From Chryseobacterium ureilyticum (lineage in GTDB: Bacteria > Bacteroidota > Bacteroidia > Flavobacteriales > Weeksellaceae): DNA of 64,000 nucleotides. Position 1 is the stretch's first letter; every line of letters begins with the position of its first letter. The notes beneath the pieces are model-generated. The model was not told the DNA's origin and did no database searches. It worked only from the letters and a program-made list of their open reading frames with translations. Shown here piece after piece: positions 26,364-35,461 of this stretch. Where the stretch lies: contig NZ_FTOL01000004.1 of assembly GCF_900156735.1 (NCBI RefSeq), positions 388,992 through 452,991 on the forward strand, given 5' to 3'. The translations under genes and the position numbers were made by a program.

Positions 26364-26443
26364 TTTTATGCCCTGATTATTCTTTGTTTGTACTGTTTTT
26401 AGAAGGGAGACAAAGGTCCAATATTTTCTTTTTAAAAAAAAAT

Positions 26444-26476
26444 ATTGCAGGTATTGATTATTTAAAAATATATTTG
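26444..26476 (+). promoter_or_regulatory. Promoter of the YbgC-like thioesterase gene
   Basis: TATATTTG (26469-26476) is an exact -7 match, with ATTG 21 bases upstream. It decides the start: an ATG at 26478 would lie essentially on the transcription start, so the ATG at 26499 is preferred. Confidence 0.6.
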
Positions 26477-26498
26477 TATGTATAATTTAAGACCTAAA

Positions 26499-26927
26499 AT
26501 GATACACACAACACACTCAATACGAGTACGTTACGCAGAAACAGACCCTATGAAATATGTATACTACGGTAACTACGCTGAGTACTTTGAAGTTGGCAGG
26601 GTTGAACTCTTCCGAAGCATAGGAATTTCATACGATGAAATTGAAAACCAAGGAATTTGGCTACCTGTTTCGGAGTACAAAATTAAGTATATTCGCCCAG
26701 CTTTGTATGATCAAAAACTAGAAATTCATACTTATGTCAAAAAAATTCCAGGTGTAAGAATTGAATTTGAATATGAAATTTACAATGAGGAGCATATAAA
26801 AATTACAGAAGCATCCACTACTCTATTCTTTTTAGACGCCGAGACCAACAAAGTGATCAAATGTCCTGATTTTTTAATGGAATTGATTGAAGCAAACTGG
26901 AATAAAACAATAGATAGCGGTTTATAG
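26499..26927 (+). CDS. Acyl-CoA thioesterase, YbgC/4-hydroxybenzoyl-CoA thioesterase family
   Basis: This is a ~142-residue single hotdog-fold enzyme. The YbgC-type active-site region VRYAETDPMKYVYYGNYAEY lies near the start, with Asp in ETDPM as the family's catalytic residue, followed by the hotdog helix FEVGRVELFRSIG. It hydrolyses acyl-CoA thioesters in the cytoplasm; chain-length preference cannot be told. An upstream ATG at 26478 would add seven residues but lies 2 bases from a -7 promoter box, so the start at 26499 is more likely. It is divergent from dnaA and precedes pheA. Confidence 0.85.
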   Translation: MIHTTHSIRVRYAETDPMKYVYYGNYAEYFEVGRVELFRSIGISYDEIENQGIWLPVSEYKIKYIRPALYDQKLEIHTYVKKIPGVRIEFEYEIYNEEHIKITEASTTLFFLDAETNKVIKCPDFLMELIEANWNKTIDSGL

Positions 26928-27043
26928 ATTTAAAAGACGGCAGATAGAATAAATAAATTATTCATCATCAAAATCTTGACCCTATTTGTGAATTAATTTG
27001 CACCTTTGCACTGTTATACAACTATACCTTATATATTAATATT

Positions 27044-27892
27044 ATGAAGATTGCATTTTTGGGACCTCACGCGAGCTTTACACAGCTTGCTACTGCACAA
27101 CTTTTTCCTGATGAAGAAATTTTACCGCAAGCAAGTATATTAGACTGTTTTAGTGCCGTGGAAAACGGAGAAGTAAATAAGGCTGTAGTCCCTTTGGAAA
27201 ATTCGATAGAAGGAACTGTTTCAATGACACTGGATTATTTATATAAGACCCCTTCAATTAAAATTGAGGCAGAAGCAGTGATGCCCATCGCCCACCACCT
27301 GATGATTCACCCTGAAAACTCTGTGGAGAATATAGAGAGAATCTACTCACATCCACAGGCATTGGCTCAAAGTTTCCATTTCTTAGACAGTCATTATAAG
27401 AATATTCCTAAACAGGACTTTTCATCCACTGCTGCTGCCGCTAAATATGTTTCAGAGAATAAAGATCTTAAAATTGCCGCCGTAGCCAATCAGTTTGCAG
27501 CCAATTTACATGGATTAAATATTATCAATCGAAATATCCAGGATTTCGAACAGAATCATACTCGTTTTATTGTTATTTCAAAACAGCAGAATAAATATGA
27601 TAACAGCCGCCTTGAAACCTTAGGCGAAAAATCAGGTATGCTGGTTACGCTTCCGGAAGATCATCCTGGAGGATTACATCAGGTTCTATCTGTTTTTGCG
27701 TGGAGAAAGATGAACTTAAGCAAAATTGAATCGAGAACTTTAAAAACAGGACTTGGAAACTACTTTTTCTTCATCAATGTAGAAGGACCATGGCAGGATG
27801 TATTGCATGAAAATGCCCTAAAAGAACTTGAATCTATTAAAGCAAATGTTGATTTTCTTGGAAATTATAAAGAATTTTTACTAGAAAGTTAA
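27044..27892 (+). CDS. pheA: Prephenate dehydratase (monofunctional)
   Basis: This 282-residue enzyme turns prephenate into phenylpyruvate, the committed step to phenylalanine. The catalytic PDT domain (1-~185) opens with IAFLGPHASFTQLA, contains VVPLENSIEGTV near residue 48 and ends with the NHTRFIVI motif that carries the catalytic Thr-Arg-Phe. A C-terminal ACT domain (about 200-275) has PGGLHQVLSVF and KIESRTLK, the counterparts of the GALV and ESRP motifs that bind phenylalanine for feedback inhibition. There is no chorismate mutase domain, unlike E. coli PheA. It ends in a strong terminator. Confidence 0.95.
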   Translation: MKIAFLGPHASFTQLATAQLFPDEEILPQASILDCFSAVENGEVNKAVVPLENSIEGTVSMTLDYLYKTPSIKIEAEAVMPIAHHLMIHPENSVENIERIYSHPQALAQSFHFLDSHYKNIPKQDFSSTAAAAKYVSENKDLKIAAVANQFAANLHGLNIINRNIQDFEQNHTRFIVISKQQNKYDNSRLETLGEKSGMLVTLPEDHPGGLHQVLSVFAWRKMNLSKIESRTLKTGLGNYFFFINVEGPWQDVLHENALKELESIKANVDFLGNYKEFLLES

Positions 27893-27914
27893 ACACCTTA
27901 AATAATAACTCAAA

Positions 27915-27945
27915 AAAACACTGTTGGACATACAGTGTTTTTTTT
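27915..27945 (+). terminator. Terminator of pheA
   Basis: AAAACACTGT and ACAGTGTTTT form a 10-bp stem with a 7-nt loop, followed by more T residues (eight in total). Confidence 0.9.
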
Positions 27946-28123
27946 GTGCATAAAAATAATACACACAAAAGTGATATTCGCCTGATACCAATAGTGTTAC
28001 CCACCGATTAGTGATTAAAAATTTTAAACCCGTATTTAAATTATTTCACAAAATGGATTAAAATACAAACATATGTTTAAATATATTTCATCATATTAAC
28101 ATTAAATTTAAACAATTCACAAT

Positions 28124-28151
28124 GTTGGGTATATTTTTTATTGTATATTTG
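28124..28151 (+). promoter_or_regulatory. Promoter of the secreted C1q-like gene
   Basis: TATATTTG (28144-28151) matches the -7 consensus; GTTG at 28124-28127 is a possible -33 element with a slightly short 16-bp spacer. The start codon is 24 bases downstream. Confidence 0.5.
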
Positions 28152-28175
28152 CTTAACTAAATTAAAATCTTGATC

Positions 28176-28877
28176 ATGAAAACTAAAATCTACAGCTTAA
28201 TTGTAGCGTTTGCTACATTGCCTCTATTCTCGCAAGTTGGGATTAACACAAGCACCCCAGCAGCAACCCTTGACGTAAATGGTACTTTAAAAGTAAGAGA
28301 TACTCCAGCGGCTCCAGCTTTAACAGGGTATCAGATTTTAGGACTAAACCAGAGCACTACTCAGGTATCCACAGTAGACCCACAATTGTTAATCGCAGCC
28401 TCAAAGGTGGACCCAACCATCTATGCAGCAAAAAAAATCAACAATGTTTCCCTGCTTACACTAGGAGTTCTTGGAGACTTCAAGCCTGTTAACTTCTCTT
28501 CTACAGAGAGGACTATAGGTAGCGCTTCTTTATTTGACAATACTGGATCAGCATACGTCATACCCTCTACCGGCGTATATGCATTAACATATTCGTTCCG
28601 TTACGGAACAGGATTGCAAGCTTCCGTACTAGCAGCAGGCTTAGGTATCGGACTCGTAAGAACCAGAGGAGGAGTAGCTACATTAATAGATTCCCGTCCA
28701 TTCACAGGTGTATCCATTTTAGCAGCAGGTATAACTATATCTGATACCACTATCACTTCATTATACTCTTTTCAGGCAGATGATAGAATTACCTTTGGAT
28801 TATTAGATCCAGGTGTTACTTTGACACTATTATCTTCAAGTGTTGCATCATTCTACATTTACAAGGTATCCAATTAA
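28176..28877 (+). CDS. Secreted hypothetical protein with C1q/TNF-like beta-sandwich end
   Basis: This ~233-residue protein starts with a signal peptide (cleaved near LFS-Q) followed by VGINTSTPAATLDVNGTLKV, a short module common at the start of Bacteroidota surface proteins. The C-terminal ~140 residues (PVNFSSTERTIGSASLF ... PSTGVYALTYSFRYG ... SFYIYKVSN) have the alternating pattern and the 'G-x-Y-x-x-x-Y-S-F' element of the C1q/TNF jelly-roll fold. I find no lipobox and no type IX sorting domain. The ATG at 28176 is chosen over a TTG at 28170. It is a single-gene unit with its own promoter and a very strong terminator, so it may be well expressed. Function unknown, perhaps a surface adhesin. 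Confidence 0.65.
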   Translation: MKTKIYSLIVAFATLPLFSQVGINTSTPAATLDVNGTLKVRDTPAAPALTGYQILGLNQSTTQVSTVDPQLLIAASKVDPTIYAAKKINNVSLLTLGVLGDFKPVNFSSTERTIGSASLFDNTGSAYVIPSTGVYALTYSFRYGTGLQASVLAAGLGIGLVRTRGGVATLIDSRPFTGVSILAAGITISDTTITSLYSFQADDRITFGLLDPGVTLTLLSSSVASFYIYKVSN

Positions 28878-28906
28878 TAAGAACATATTGTTAGTTATCT
28901 ATATCG

Positions 28907-28942
28907 TTAGCCCGTTACCATCTTGTAACGGGCTAATTTTTT
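28907..28942 (+). terminator. Strong terminator of the C1q-like gene
   Basis: TTAGCCCGTTAC and GTAACGGGCTAA form a perfect 12-bp stem with a 6-nt loop, followed by six T. Confidence 0.95.
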
Positions 28943-28988
28943 AAGAGTATATCGAACACATTTCTTTATATTTGATAAAAACTATAAA

Positions 28989-31232
28989 ATGAGTGAGTAT
29001 ATTGCTGTTATACTAATTGTAGTTATTGCCATCATTTTCAATAACCTGAACACTAAAATCAGAAAACTTGAAAAAGAACTATCGGATCTGAACTCCAAAA
29101 TCCGAAAAACATCTCCAGAATCTGAAACTAGACATAAAGAAAACTTAACTAGTGAGACCATTGCTCCATCACAAACATTCAATAAGGAGACCGAACCTTA
29201 TGAAATCAATATACAGCAAGAACAAAATCCAGGATCAACACCTATTACCCACCAAAAAGACTGGCTAAATCCCATATTTGACTTTTTAAAACAAAATGCA
29301 CTTACCATTATTGGAATCTTCACATTAGTTCTAGGGATAGGTTATTTTGTTAAATATGCCATCGATAAAAACTGGATTGGAGAAACATCAAGAGCAGGAA
29401 TAGGCTTTTTTACAGGCGCAGGAATTATACTCATCGGTCATTTTCTCAGAAAGAATTATAAAACATTTGCTTCCATCATAACCGGAGGAGGAATTTCGGT
29501 TTTATATTTTACCGCTACAATTGCTTTTAGAGAATATCATCTTTTTAGCCAGAACACCGCTTTTGCTATAACCACTTTGGTTACGGTAATTTCCATTATC
29601 CTATCCTATTATTATAAAAGTGAAGTTCTTATTATATTTTCATTAATTGGAGGGTTTTCTGCTCCTCTTATGATCAGTACAGGACAAAGCAACTACCCTT
29701 TTCTTTTTATTTATCTCACTCTTTTAAATATCGGCATGCTTGCAGTTGCCTTTCTTCAACACTGGAAAAGTGTAGGCTGGACAGCTTATATTTTCACCAG
29801 TCTTTACCTTTTTTACTGGAATACCGAACAACCTGAGCTCTTAAGTATTCTGTTTTACAGTATCAGCTATATTATTTTCTACATTTTTGCTCTGCATAAT
29901 TACATCAGGAAAAGTGAACTTTCTATGTCTGATATTTTAATGCTTGTTTTAATTAATTGCTCTAGCATTCTAGGCATTACTTATGTTTTTAATGAGTTGA
30001 AATATGACCCGGTTATTATTTTCCCGATCACATTTGCAATCATTAATGGATTACTGCTTTTCAGAGAATACGGAAAAAGAAATTTCGGGGTACCCTATTC
30101 TGTTTTTACAGGAATAACAGTGAGTCTGATTACAATAGCTGTAGCTCTGCAATTTAAGGCTCATCTTATTACAAGCGTGTGGGCAATAGAGACAACCTTA
30201 CTTCTTTTCATCTGGAAGAAAACGGGACATAAAATTTTTAAAACATGTTTTCAGCTTCTTTTCCCTCTTGTGATTTTTTCACAAACCGTCACTTGGTGTG
30301 AATATTTTACAATTAAAAACCTCAGCATTGTATTTAATCCTGTATTTTTAACGAGTCTGGTGACTATTGTTTCAGCCGGGATTAATTTGTATCTACTTAA
30401 AAATACAGAAACGAAAACAGAAACGAAAACCGTTAGCTTTTTAGAAAATATCATTACAATAGTAAGCTACGGAATGATTTACACAGCATTACTCTTGGAG
30501 ATCACCTATCACATGAGTGCTATGCCTTGGACTGTAATTGTAAATGTAGCATTGTTATTTACCGTTTTCTATATTTTCATCTTATTAATTTTGAGAAAAC
30601 AGCTGAACATTGAAGGTGAATTTCAAAACAGCTTAATTTACTTACTTCTTTTTATAGCAACAATAAATATATCTATTTCCACTTCATTCGTCGTTACTGA
30701 TATTCTATCAAAAAAACTTCACTCCGGATTTTACCTGCTTCATTTACTTCAATGGATTCCATTTATTTATATGTATCTAAAGATAATCCCATCCTCTCAA
30801 TTTCATAGATATAAAATATCTTATTGGGCTCTATCCATCGCATTGATTACTATGATAAGCTGTGAACTTCATCATACCTATGTCTTAAATCTTTCTCAAG
30901 ACTATCTAAGTTCCATCAAAGTAAAAAATCATTTCAACATCCTGTATCTCCCTATAATATGGACCATTCTGGCAAGTATTTTTATTTATATCGGATTAAA
31001 AAGGGAAATTAAAGAATACTATAAGATAGGATTTGCCTTACTTGGGCTTATGATCTTAAAACTTTACGGTTATGATGTCTGGCAGATGGACAATATTTCA
31101 AAAATAAGTGCATTTATAGTGTTGGGAGTTATCCTGTTATTAAGCTCATTCACTTTTCAACGTCTTAAAAATATTATCAAAAATATGGTTGACAAGAAAG
31201 AAAACAGTGATGAAAAAACAGATATAAAATGA
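28989..31232 (+). CDS. DUF2339 family polytopic membrane protein
   Basis: This 747-residue protein has an N-terminal membrane helix (3-20), a short coiled coil (21-45, NLNTKIRKLEKELSDLNSK), a charged linker and then about 20 hydrophobic segments from residue 95 on. The region WLNPIFDFLKQNALTIIGIF and the following GIGYFVKYAIDKNWIGETSR are characteristic of DUF2339. The family has no proven activity; a link to envelope or transport functions is often supposed. The C-terminus is Lys/Glu-rich. It appears monocistronic. Confidence 0.82.
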   Translation: MSEYIAVILIVVIAIIFNNLNTKIRKLEKELSDLNSKIRKTSPESETRHKENLTSETIAPSQTFNKETEPYEINIQQEQNPGSTPITHQKDWLNPIFDFLKQNALTIIGIFTLVLGIGYFVKYAIDKNWIGETSRAGIGFFTGAGIILIGHFLRKNYKTFASIITGGGISVLYFTATIAFREYHLFSQNTAFAITTLVTVISIILSYYYKSEVLIIFSLIGGFSAPLMISTGQSNYPFLFIYLTLLNIGMLAVAFLQHWKSVGWTAYIFTSLYLFYWNTEQPELLSILFYSISYIIFYIFALHNYIRKSELSMSDILMLVLINCSSILGITYVFNELKYDPVIIFPITFAIINGLLLFREYGKRNFGVPYSVFTGITVSLITIAVALQFKAHLITSVWAIETTLLLFIWKKTGHKIFKTCFQLLFPLVIFSQTVTWCEYFTIKNLSIVFNPVFLTSLVTIVSAGINLYLLKNTETKTETKTVSFLENIITIVSYGMIYTALLLEITYHMSAMPWTVIVNVALLFTVFYIFILLILRKQLNIEGEFQNSLIYLLLFIATINISISTSFVVTDILSKKLHSGFYLLHLLQWIPFIYMYLKIIPSSQFHRYKISYWALSIALITMISCELHHTYVLNLSQDYLSSIKVKNHFNILYLPIIWTILASIFIYIGLKREIKEYYKIGFALLGLMILKLYGYDVWQMDNISKISAFIVLGVILLLSSFTFQRLKNIIKNMVDKKENSDEKTDIK

Positions 31233-31340
31233 TAATAAAAACTATTTTATAAATAAAATTTAAAACATATTTAGATTTGATTCACATTTTATAAAAAATA
31301 ACTATATTTATCACGTTTTTAACAGTTACATATTCTGATT

Positions 31341-31763
31341 ATGAAGAAATTAATCTATACTTTTTTAATCCTTTCGTCTGCAACGTTATTTGCTCAGAAA
31401 AAACTTGCGGTTGCCGGTGATATTATTGGAACAACAGAGCTATTCGATTCAGAGAAAAAAGCAATGCATCTTTCGAAAACCTATACCAGCGCAGCAAATC
31501 TTCCTGTAAATCTGCAAAAGTTCAGTACTGCATTTCCTCAAGGAATCACGGAATATAAATTCAAAAACGGAGGTCTTGGAAGGGATAAATTAACGTTTCA
31601 ACAAATCAACAGACAGTACAATATTCCAGAAAACAATACGGTTTTTCTTGACGGACATGAATTCACAGATGCAAAAACTCAAATATTTGCAGAAATCGTA
31701 GGAAAAATAGAAGTTAAAGACTACAATGGCAATAAAACACTGTACATTTCTACAAGCAACTAA
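31341..31763 (+). CDS. Secreted hypothetical protein
   Basis: I do not recognise this 140-residue protein. It has a clear signal peptide (MKKLIYTFLILSSATLFA, cut before QKK). The mature part holds a GDIIGTTELFDSEKK segment and ends in alternating hydrophobic strands (TQIFAEIVGKIEVKDYNGNKTLYIS). It has no Cys, no lipobox and no catalytic pattern. It lies between the DUF2339 gene and a bidirectional terminator shared with rarA. Probably periplasmic. Confidence 0.65.
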   Translation: MKKLIYTFLILSSATLFAQKKLAVAGDIIGTTELFDSEKKAMHLSKTYTSAANLPVNLQKFSTAFPQGITEYKFKNGGLGRDKLTFQQINRQYNIPENNTVFLDGHEFTDAKTQIFAEIVGKIEVKDYNGNKTLYISTSN

Positions 31764-31776
31764 TTGCTGATACAAA

Positions 31777-31815
31777 TAAAAAAGGATACGGTTTTTACCA
31801 TATCCTTTTATTTTT
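31777..31815. terminator. Bidirectional terminator
   Basis: AAAGGATA-C-GGT pairs with ACC-A-TATCCTTT, flanked by A-runs on one side and T-runs on the other, so it can work for both converging genes (secreted protein and rarA). Confidence 0.85.
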
Positions 31816-33091
31816 AATATTTATTAGACCATTTTTTCTTCAGCTCTTCATAAATTTTCTTTTCTGTAGCATTATTTCCCGGCTCGTATAATTTTATATT
31901 TCGGATCTCTTCCGGGAGAAAATCCTGCTCTACAAAATTCCCTTCATAGGAATGAGCATATTTATATTCCTTTCCATAATCAAGATCTTTCATCAGCTTT
32001 GTAGGTGCATTTCTTAAATGAAGCGGAACAGGAAGATTTCCGGTTTGTTTTACCAGCGCCAATGCTTCATTGATTGCCATATATGCAGAATTACTTTTTG
32101 GAGAAACCGCAAGATAGACCGCCGTTTCACTCAATATAATCCTTGCTTCGGGATTTCCGATTACATTCACAGCCTGAAAACAATTATTCGCAATCATCAG
32201 TGCATTCGGATTTGCCAATCCTATATCTTCAGCAGCAAGGATCAGCATTCTTCTTGCAATAAACTTAATATCTTCACCTCCGGCAATCATTCTCGCTAAC
32301 CAATATACAGCTCCATTCGGGTCACTTCCACGCATAGATTTGATAAAAGCAGAAATAATATCATAATGTTGCTCACCATTTTTATCATAAAGTGCCATTG
32401 TTTCCTGAAGAACTTCCAAAACATCGGAATTAAGAATTTCTTTCGTATCTGAATTTTTATATTGGTTTAAAACCAGTTCTACAGAATTGATCAGTTTTCT
32501 GGCATCCCCACCGGAATATTGAATTAAAGCTTCATTCTCAAGAATTTTAAAATCGGTTCCTTCATCTTTATTGTATCTTTCAGAAGCAATATCAATAAGC
32601 TCTTCCAGTTTTTCATAGCTTAAAGCTTTTAAAATATAAACCTGACTTCTCGACAGCAGAGCAGAAACTACTTCAAAGCTGGGGTTTTCTGTAGTGGCAC
32701 CAATTAAAACAATCCATCCTTTTTCTACAGCATGCAAAAGTGAATCTTGCTGAGATTTATTGAATCTGTGAATTTCATCAATGAATAAAATAGGTGATTT
32801 TCCGGAAAACAAATTCTGTTTTTTAGCATCTTCAATCACATCACGGACATCTTTTACTCCAGAAGAAACAGCTGAAAGTTTATAGAATTTCCTTCCCGAC
32901 TGTTCTGAAATGATTTCCGCCAATGTAGTTTTTCCGGTTCCAGGAGGTCCCCAAAAGATGAGGGAATTCAAGGTATTATTATCAATCATTTTTCTGATTG
33001 TTCCTTTTTCTCCGGTAAGATGTTCCTGTCCCAAAACTTCATCGAGAGTTTTAGGTCTTAATTTTTCGGCTAATGGAATATTTTGATTCAA
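31814..33091 (-). CDS. rarA: Replication-associated recombination protein A (RarA/MgsA), AAA+ ATPase
   Basis: This 425-residue cytoplasmic AAA+ ATPase has an N-terminal MNQNIPLAEKLRPKTLDEVLGQ region, Walker A GPPGTGKT at 48-55, Walker B LFIDEIHRF at 102-110 and sensor 1 LIGATTENPSF. The C-terminal RarA tetramerisation domain contains SDPNGAVYWLARMIAGGED and the LRNAPTKLMKDLDYGKEYKY element. RarA acts at stalled replication forks together with SSB and RecA. The length is normal. The gene is divergent from yidD. Confidence 0.95.
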   Translation of the reverse strand: MNQNIPLAEKLRPKTLDEVLGQEHLTGEKGTIRKMIDNNTLNSLIFWGPPGTGKTTLAEIISEQSGRKFYKLSAVSSGVKDVRDVIEDAKKQNLFSGKSPILFIDEIHRFNKSQQDSLLHAVEKGWIVLIGATTENPSFEVVSALLSRSQVYILKALSYEKLEELIDIASERYNKDEGTDFKILENEALIQYSGGDARKLINSVELVLNQYKNSDTKEILNSDVLEVLQETMALYDKNGEQHYDIISAFIKSMRGSDPNGAVYWLARMIAGGEDIKFIARRMLILAAEDIGLANPNALMIANNCFQAVNVIGNPEARIILSETAVYLAVSPKSNSAYMAINEALALVKQTGNLPVPLHLRNAPTKLMKDLDYGKEYKYAHSYEGNFVEQDFLPEEIRNIKLYEPGNNATEKKIYEELKKKWSNKY

Positions 33092-33176
33092 GATACTTTA
33101 TTTTTAAAGGTCAATATTCAGATTTCTGAGGTCTGAAACTTCTAACAAATTTAAACTAATTTTCATTTTTTTACCC

Positions 33177-33184
33177 TATTTTTG
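33177..33184 (+). promoter_or_regulatory. -7 box of yidD-lgt
   Basis: TATTTTTG matches TAnnTTTG and ends 7 bases before the TTG start of yidD, giving a leader of only a few nucleotides. Confidence 0.5.
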
Positions 33185-33191
33185 CATTGTT

Positions 33192-33443
33192 TTGAAACTT
33201 ACATTCAATAAAATCATTACATTTCCTTTGGTAATTTTGATAAAATTTTACCAATGGTTCATCTCGCCCTTACTTCCTAAAAACTGCCGCTACGAACCTA
33301 CCTGCTCACATTATATGATAGAATCATTACGGGTGCATGGTATATTTAAAGGGTTATGGCTGGGCACCAAAAGGATTTTAAGATGTCATCCTTGGGGAGG
33401 AAGCGGTTACGACCCTGTTCCACCCAAGCATAAAAATCAGTAA
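33192..33443 (+). CDS. yidD: Membrane protein insertion efficiency factor YidD
   Basis: This 83-residue membrane-associated protein shows the YidD pattern: [20 protein letters not shown], then [15 protein letters not shown], then [16 protein letters not shown] at the end. The three conserved Cys (CRYEPTC...C) are present. YidD helps YidC insert proteins into the inner membrane. No ATG is available upstream of the conserved region in frame, so the TTG at 33192 (MKLTFNKI) is the likely start. It is 23 bases upstream of lgt, suggesting one operon for membrane protein and lipoprotein biogenesis. Confidence 0.93.
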   Translation: MKLTFNKIITFPLVILIKFYQWFISPLLPKNCRYEPTCSHYMIESLRVHGIFKGLWLGTKRILRCHPWGGSGYDPVPPKHKNQ

Positions 33444-33466
33444 TAAACTATTAAATCAATAGAAAA

Positions 33467-34735
33467 ATGAGTAATATTTTTTTCAGAATTTACCTCGTCA
33501 TGTTTGCGTTGGTCACTCAATTCCTTTTTGCACAGGAATATCCCGGAGGCTTATCTAATGGGACTTTAGATGTCAACGGAAATAATGTTCCTGTAAAAAT
33601 CTATTCCACAGCAGAGTTTGGAGACCTTAACGCTTTCCCAGACAGACAAATCAAAGATAATGTTCTGGTTATTTTAAATGAATCAAATTTTGAGCCTACC
33701 TATTATAATTACACGGCTTCAATTTTAACAAAGTTTCATGATTCCAACTACCAGTTTTTTGATAAAAATTTCAAATTAATCAATACTCCGGTTAACAAAG
33801 AGAATATTACTACATTCAAATATGCTGTAAAATCTTCAAAACCTATCATTGATTCTGATAAAGTAGAGCTTAAAACTTCTTTTAAAATCTGGGACCCATC
33901 AAAAGGTATTCAATTGGGACCTGTTACGCTGCATTTTTATAGTTTAATGTTTGTCTTTGCTTTTGGTTTCGGATATATTTTAATGTCCAGAATCTTTAAA
34001 ATTGATAATGTTAACCAAAAGTACCTGGAGCCTCTTTTCACATGGACTTTGATAGGAACAATCCTTGGGGCGAGACTAGGACACGTTATTTTCTATCAGC
34101 CTGAATTATTCAAAGAAGACTTCTGGAGTGTATTTTTGCCAATCAGCACAAAAAATGGATTAAAATTCACAGGATTTTCCGGATTAGCGAGCCATGGAGC
34201 AACCATTGCATTGATCCTTACCACGCTTTATTACTCTTACAAAATCATTAAGAAAAATCCTTTTTGGGTATATGACAGATTGGGTATTGTAGTTGCCTTA
34301 GGTGGAGCATTTGTAAGAATGGGGAACTTTTTCAATTCTGAAATTGTAGGAAAACCAGCAGATCCAAACTCTCCGTTCGCATTACTTTTCCCGCAACAAA
34401 GCAGTGAATACGGCCTTACCGTACCACGTTACCCAAGCCAGTTATTTGAGGCAGTAGGCTACGTTGCATTGTTCATTTTATTATGGATACTATATAGAAA
34501 AACGAATAAGAAATACCAGCAAGGTTGGTTATTTGGATTGTTCTTTATTATTCTTTGGGCAATCAGATTCTTTGTTGAATTTCTTAAAGAGCCTCAGGGA
34601 GACGAGTTTATTCAGATGGGCGGTTTAAATACAGGACAGATCCTTTCTATTCCGTTTATGATTGCAGGAGTTGTGATCATGATTATCTCTAAAAAGTTTA
34701 TCATTACTGAAGAACAAAATGAGAAACCTGAATAA
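33467..34735 (+). CDS. lgt: Prolipoprotein diacylglyceryl transferase with N-terminal exported extension
   Basis: Lgt moves a diacylglyceryl group from phosphatidylglycerol to the lipobox Cys of prolipoproteins. Residues ~150-410 form the multispanning Lgt core with the key residues: SHGATIA (His 243), VRMGNFFNSEIVG (Arg 284, Asn 287), PRYPSQLFE (Arg 321) and IRFFVEFLKEPQ (Arg 367, Glu 371). Ahead of it are about 150 extra residues: a signal-peptide-like segment cut near FA-QEYPGG and a soluble domain (about 24-145) that would face the periplasm. The total of 422 is well above the usual ~270-300. The extension's function is unknown. The gene is co-oriented with yidD. Confidence 0.93.
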   Translation: MSNIFFRIYLVMFALVTQFLFAQEYPGGLSNGTLDVNGNNVPVKIYSTAEFGDLNAFPDRQIKDNVLVILNESNFEPTYYNYTASILTKFHDSNYQFFDKNFKLINTPVNKENITTFKYAVKSSKPIIDSDKVELKTSFKIWDPSKGIQLGPVTLHFYSLMFVFAFGFGYILMSRIFKIDNVNQKYLEPLFTWTLIGTILGARLGHVIFYQPELFKEDFWSVFLPISTKNGLKFTGFSGLASHGATIALILTTLYYSYKIIKKNPFWVYDRLGIVVALGGAFVRMGNFFNSEIVGKPADPNSPFALLFPQQSSEYGLTVPRYPSQLFEAVGYVALFILLWILYRKTNKKYQQGWLFGLFFIILWAIRFFVEFLKEPQGDEFIQMGGLNTGQILSIPFMIAGVVIMIISKKFIITEEQNEKPE

Positions 34736-34757
34736 TTAAAATCTTAGATTTATTAAA

Positions 34758-34805
34758 ATAAGAAAAAGGCAAATCTGTATTACTACAAATTTGCCTTTTT
34801 CTTAT
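34758..34805. terminator. Long bidirectional terminator
   Basis: ATAAGAAAAAGGCAAAT pairs perfectly with ATTTGCCTTTTTCTTAT (17 bp, 14-nt loop). It lies between the converging lgt and isochorismatase-like genes. Confidence 0.92.
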
Positions 34806-34813
34806 AAGTTTAC

Positions 34814-35461
34814 TTACTTATTGTTTTGCAACGCAACCTCTTGTGCTTTTACATGACTTTCTATCAACGCTTGATAATTAGGCATAACTAATGTTAAAAT
34901 TTGAGCATATTCGGAAGCTACTCCAAAATCCTTATCCCAAGTTTTAAGAACTTCACTAATTACAGCAGCTGTACTGATAGGAATAACGTTTGCCATTTGC
35001 AATCTATTCATCGTAATGTGAGTTGACCAAGTACTCATATCACCCGATGCATCAATAACAGCAAACACTTCATACCCCTCAGCAACAGCTGAAATTGCAG
35101 GAAATGCTACACAAATACTTGTTAAAACTCCAGCTATGATTAATTTCTTTTTTCCTGTTGCTCTTACAGCCTCTGCGAAATCAGCATTATCCCAAGCATT
35201 AACCTCTCCCTTACGTCCTATATATTTTGTATGAGGGGCTAATTTTTGTATCTCCGGCATTAAAGGTCCATTAGGTCCACTAGGTTCAGATGCTGTTGCT
35301 ATTACAGGGATATTTTCCAAAGCTGCTAATCTTGCCAAAGCTGAAACATTATTTCTCAATGTTTGTACTTCAATGTCTTTTACAGTTTGAAAAAGTCCAC
35401 TTTGATGATCTATAAGTAAAATAGCCACATCATCATAATTGATTCTTGTTAATTTTTCCAT
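34814..35461 (-). CDS. Isochorismatase family cysteine hydrolase, YcaC-like
   Basis: This 215-residue cytoplasmic hydrolase of the isochorismatase superfamily keeps the catalytic triad: Asp 18 in LIDHQSGLF, Lys 84 in GRKGEVNAW and Cys 117 in GVLTSICVAF with the family's cis-peptide region. Overall it looks like the YcaC group, whose substrates are unclear (simple amides or aldehydes have been proposed). It is a stand-alone gene with a strong terminator behind it and a 356-base gap upstream. Confidence 0.88.
   Translation of the reverse strand: MEKLTRINYDDVAILLIDHQSGLFQTVKDIEVQTLRNNVSALARLAALENIPVIATASEPSGPNGPLMPEIQKLAPHTKYIGRKGEVNAWDNADFAEAVRATGKKKLIIAGVLTSICVAFPAISAVAEGYEVFAVIDASGDMSTWSTHITMNRLQMANVIPISTAAVISEVLKTWDKDFGVASEYAQILTLVMPNYQALIESHVKAQEVALQNNK

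Noticed and set aside
24806..26477. oriC next to dnaA
   Set aside because: I looked for TTATCCACA-like DnaA boxes and an AT-rich unwinding element on both sides of dnaA; no box was seen and the neighbours are not dnaN/recF/gyrB. The origin is probably elsewhere.
26478..26498. Earlier ATG for the YbgC-like thioesterase
   Set aside because: It lies two bases after an exact -7 box and so almost at the transcription start; the conserved region begins after the next ATG at 26499.
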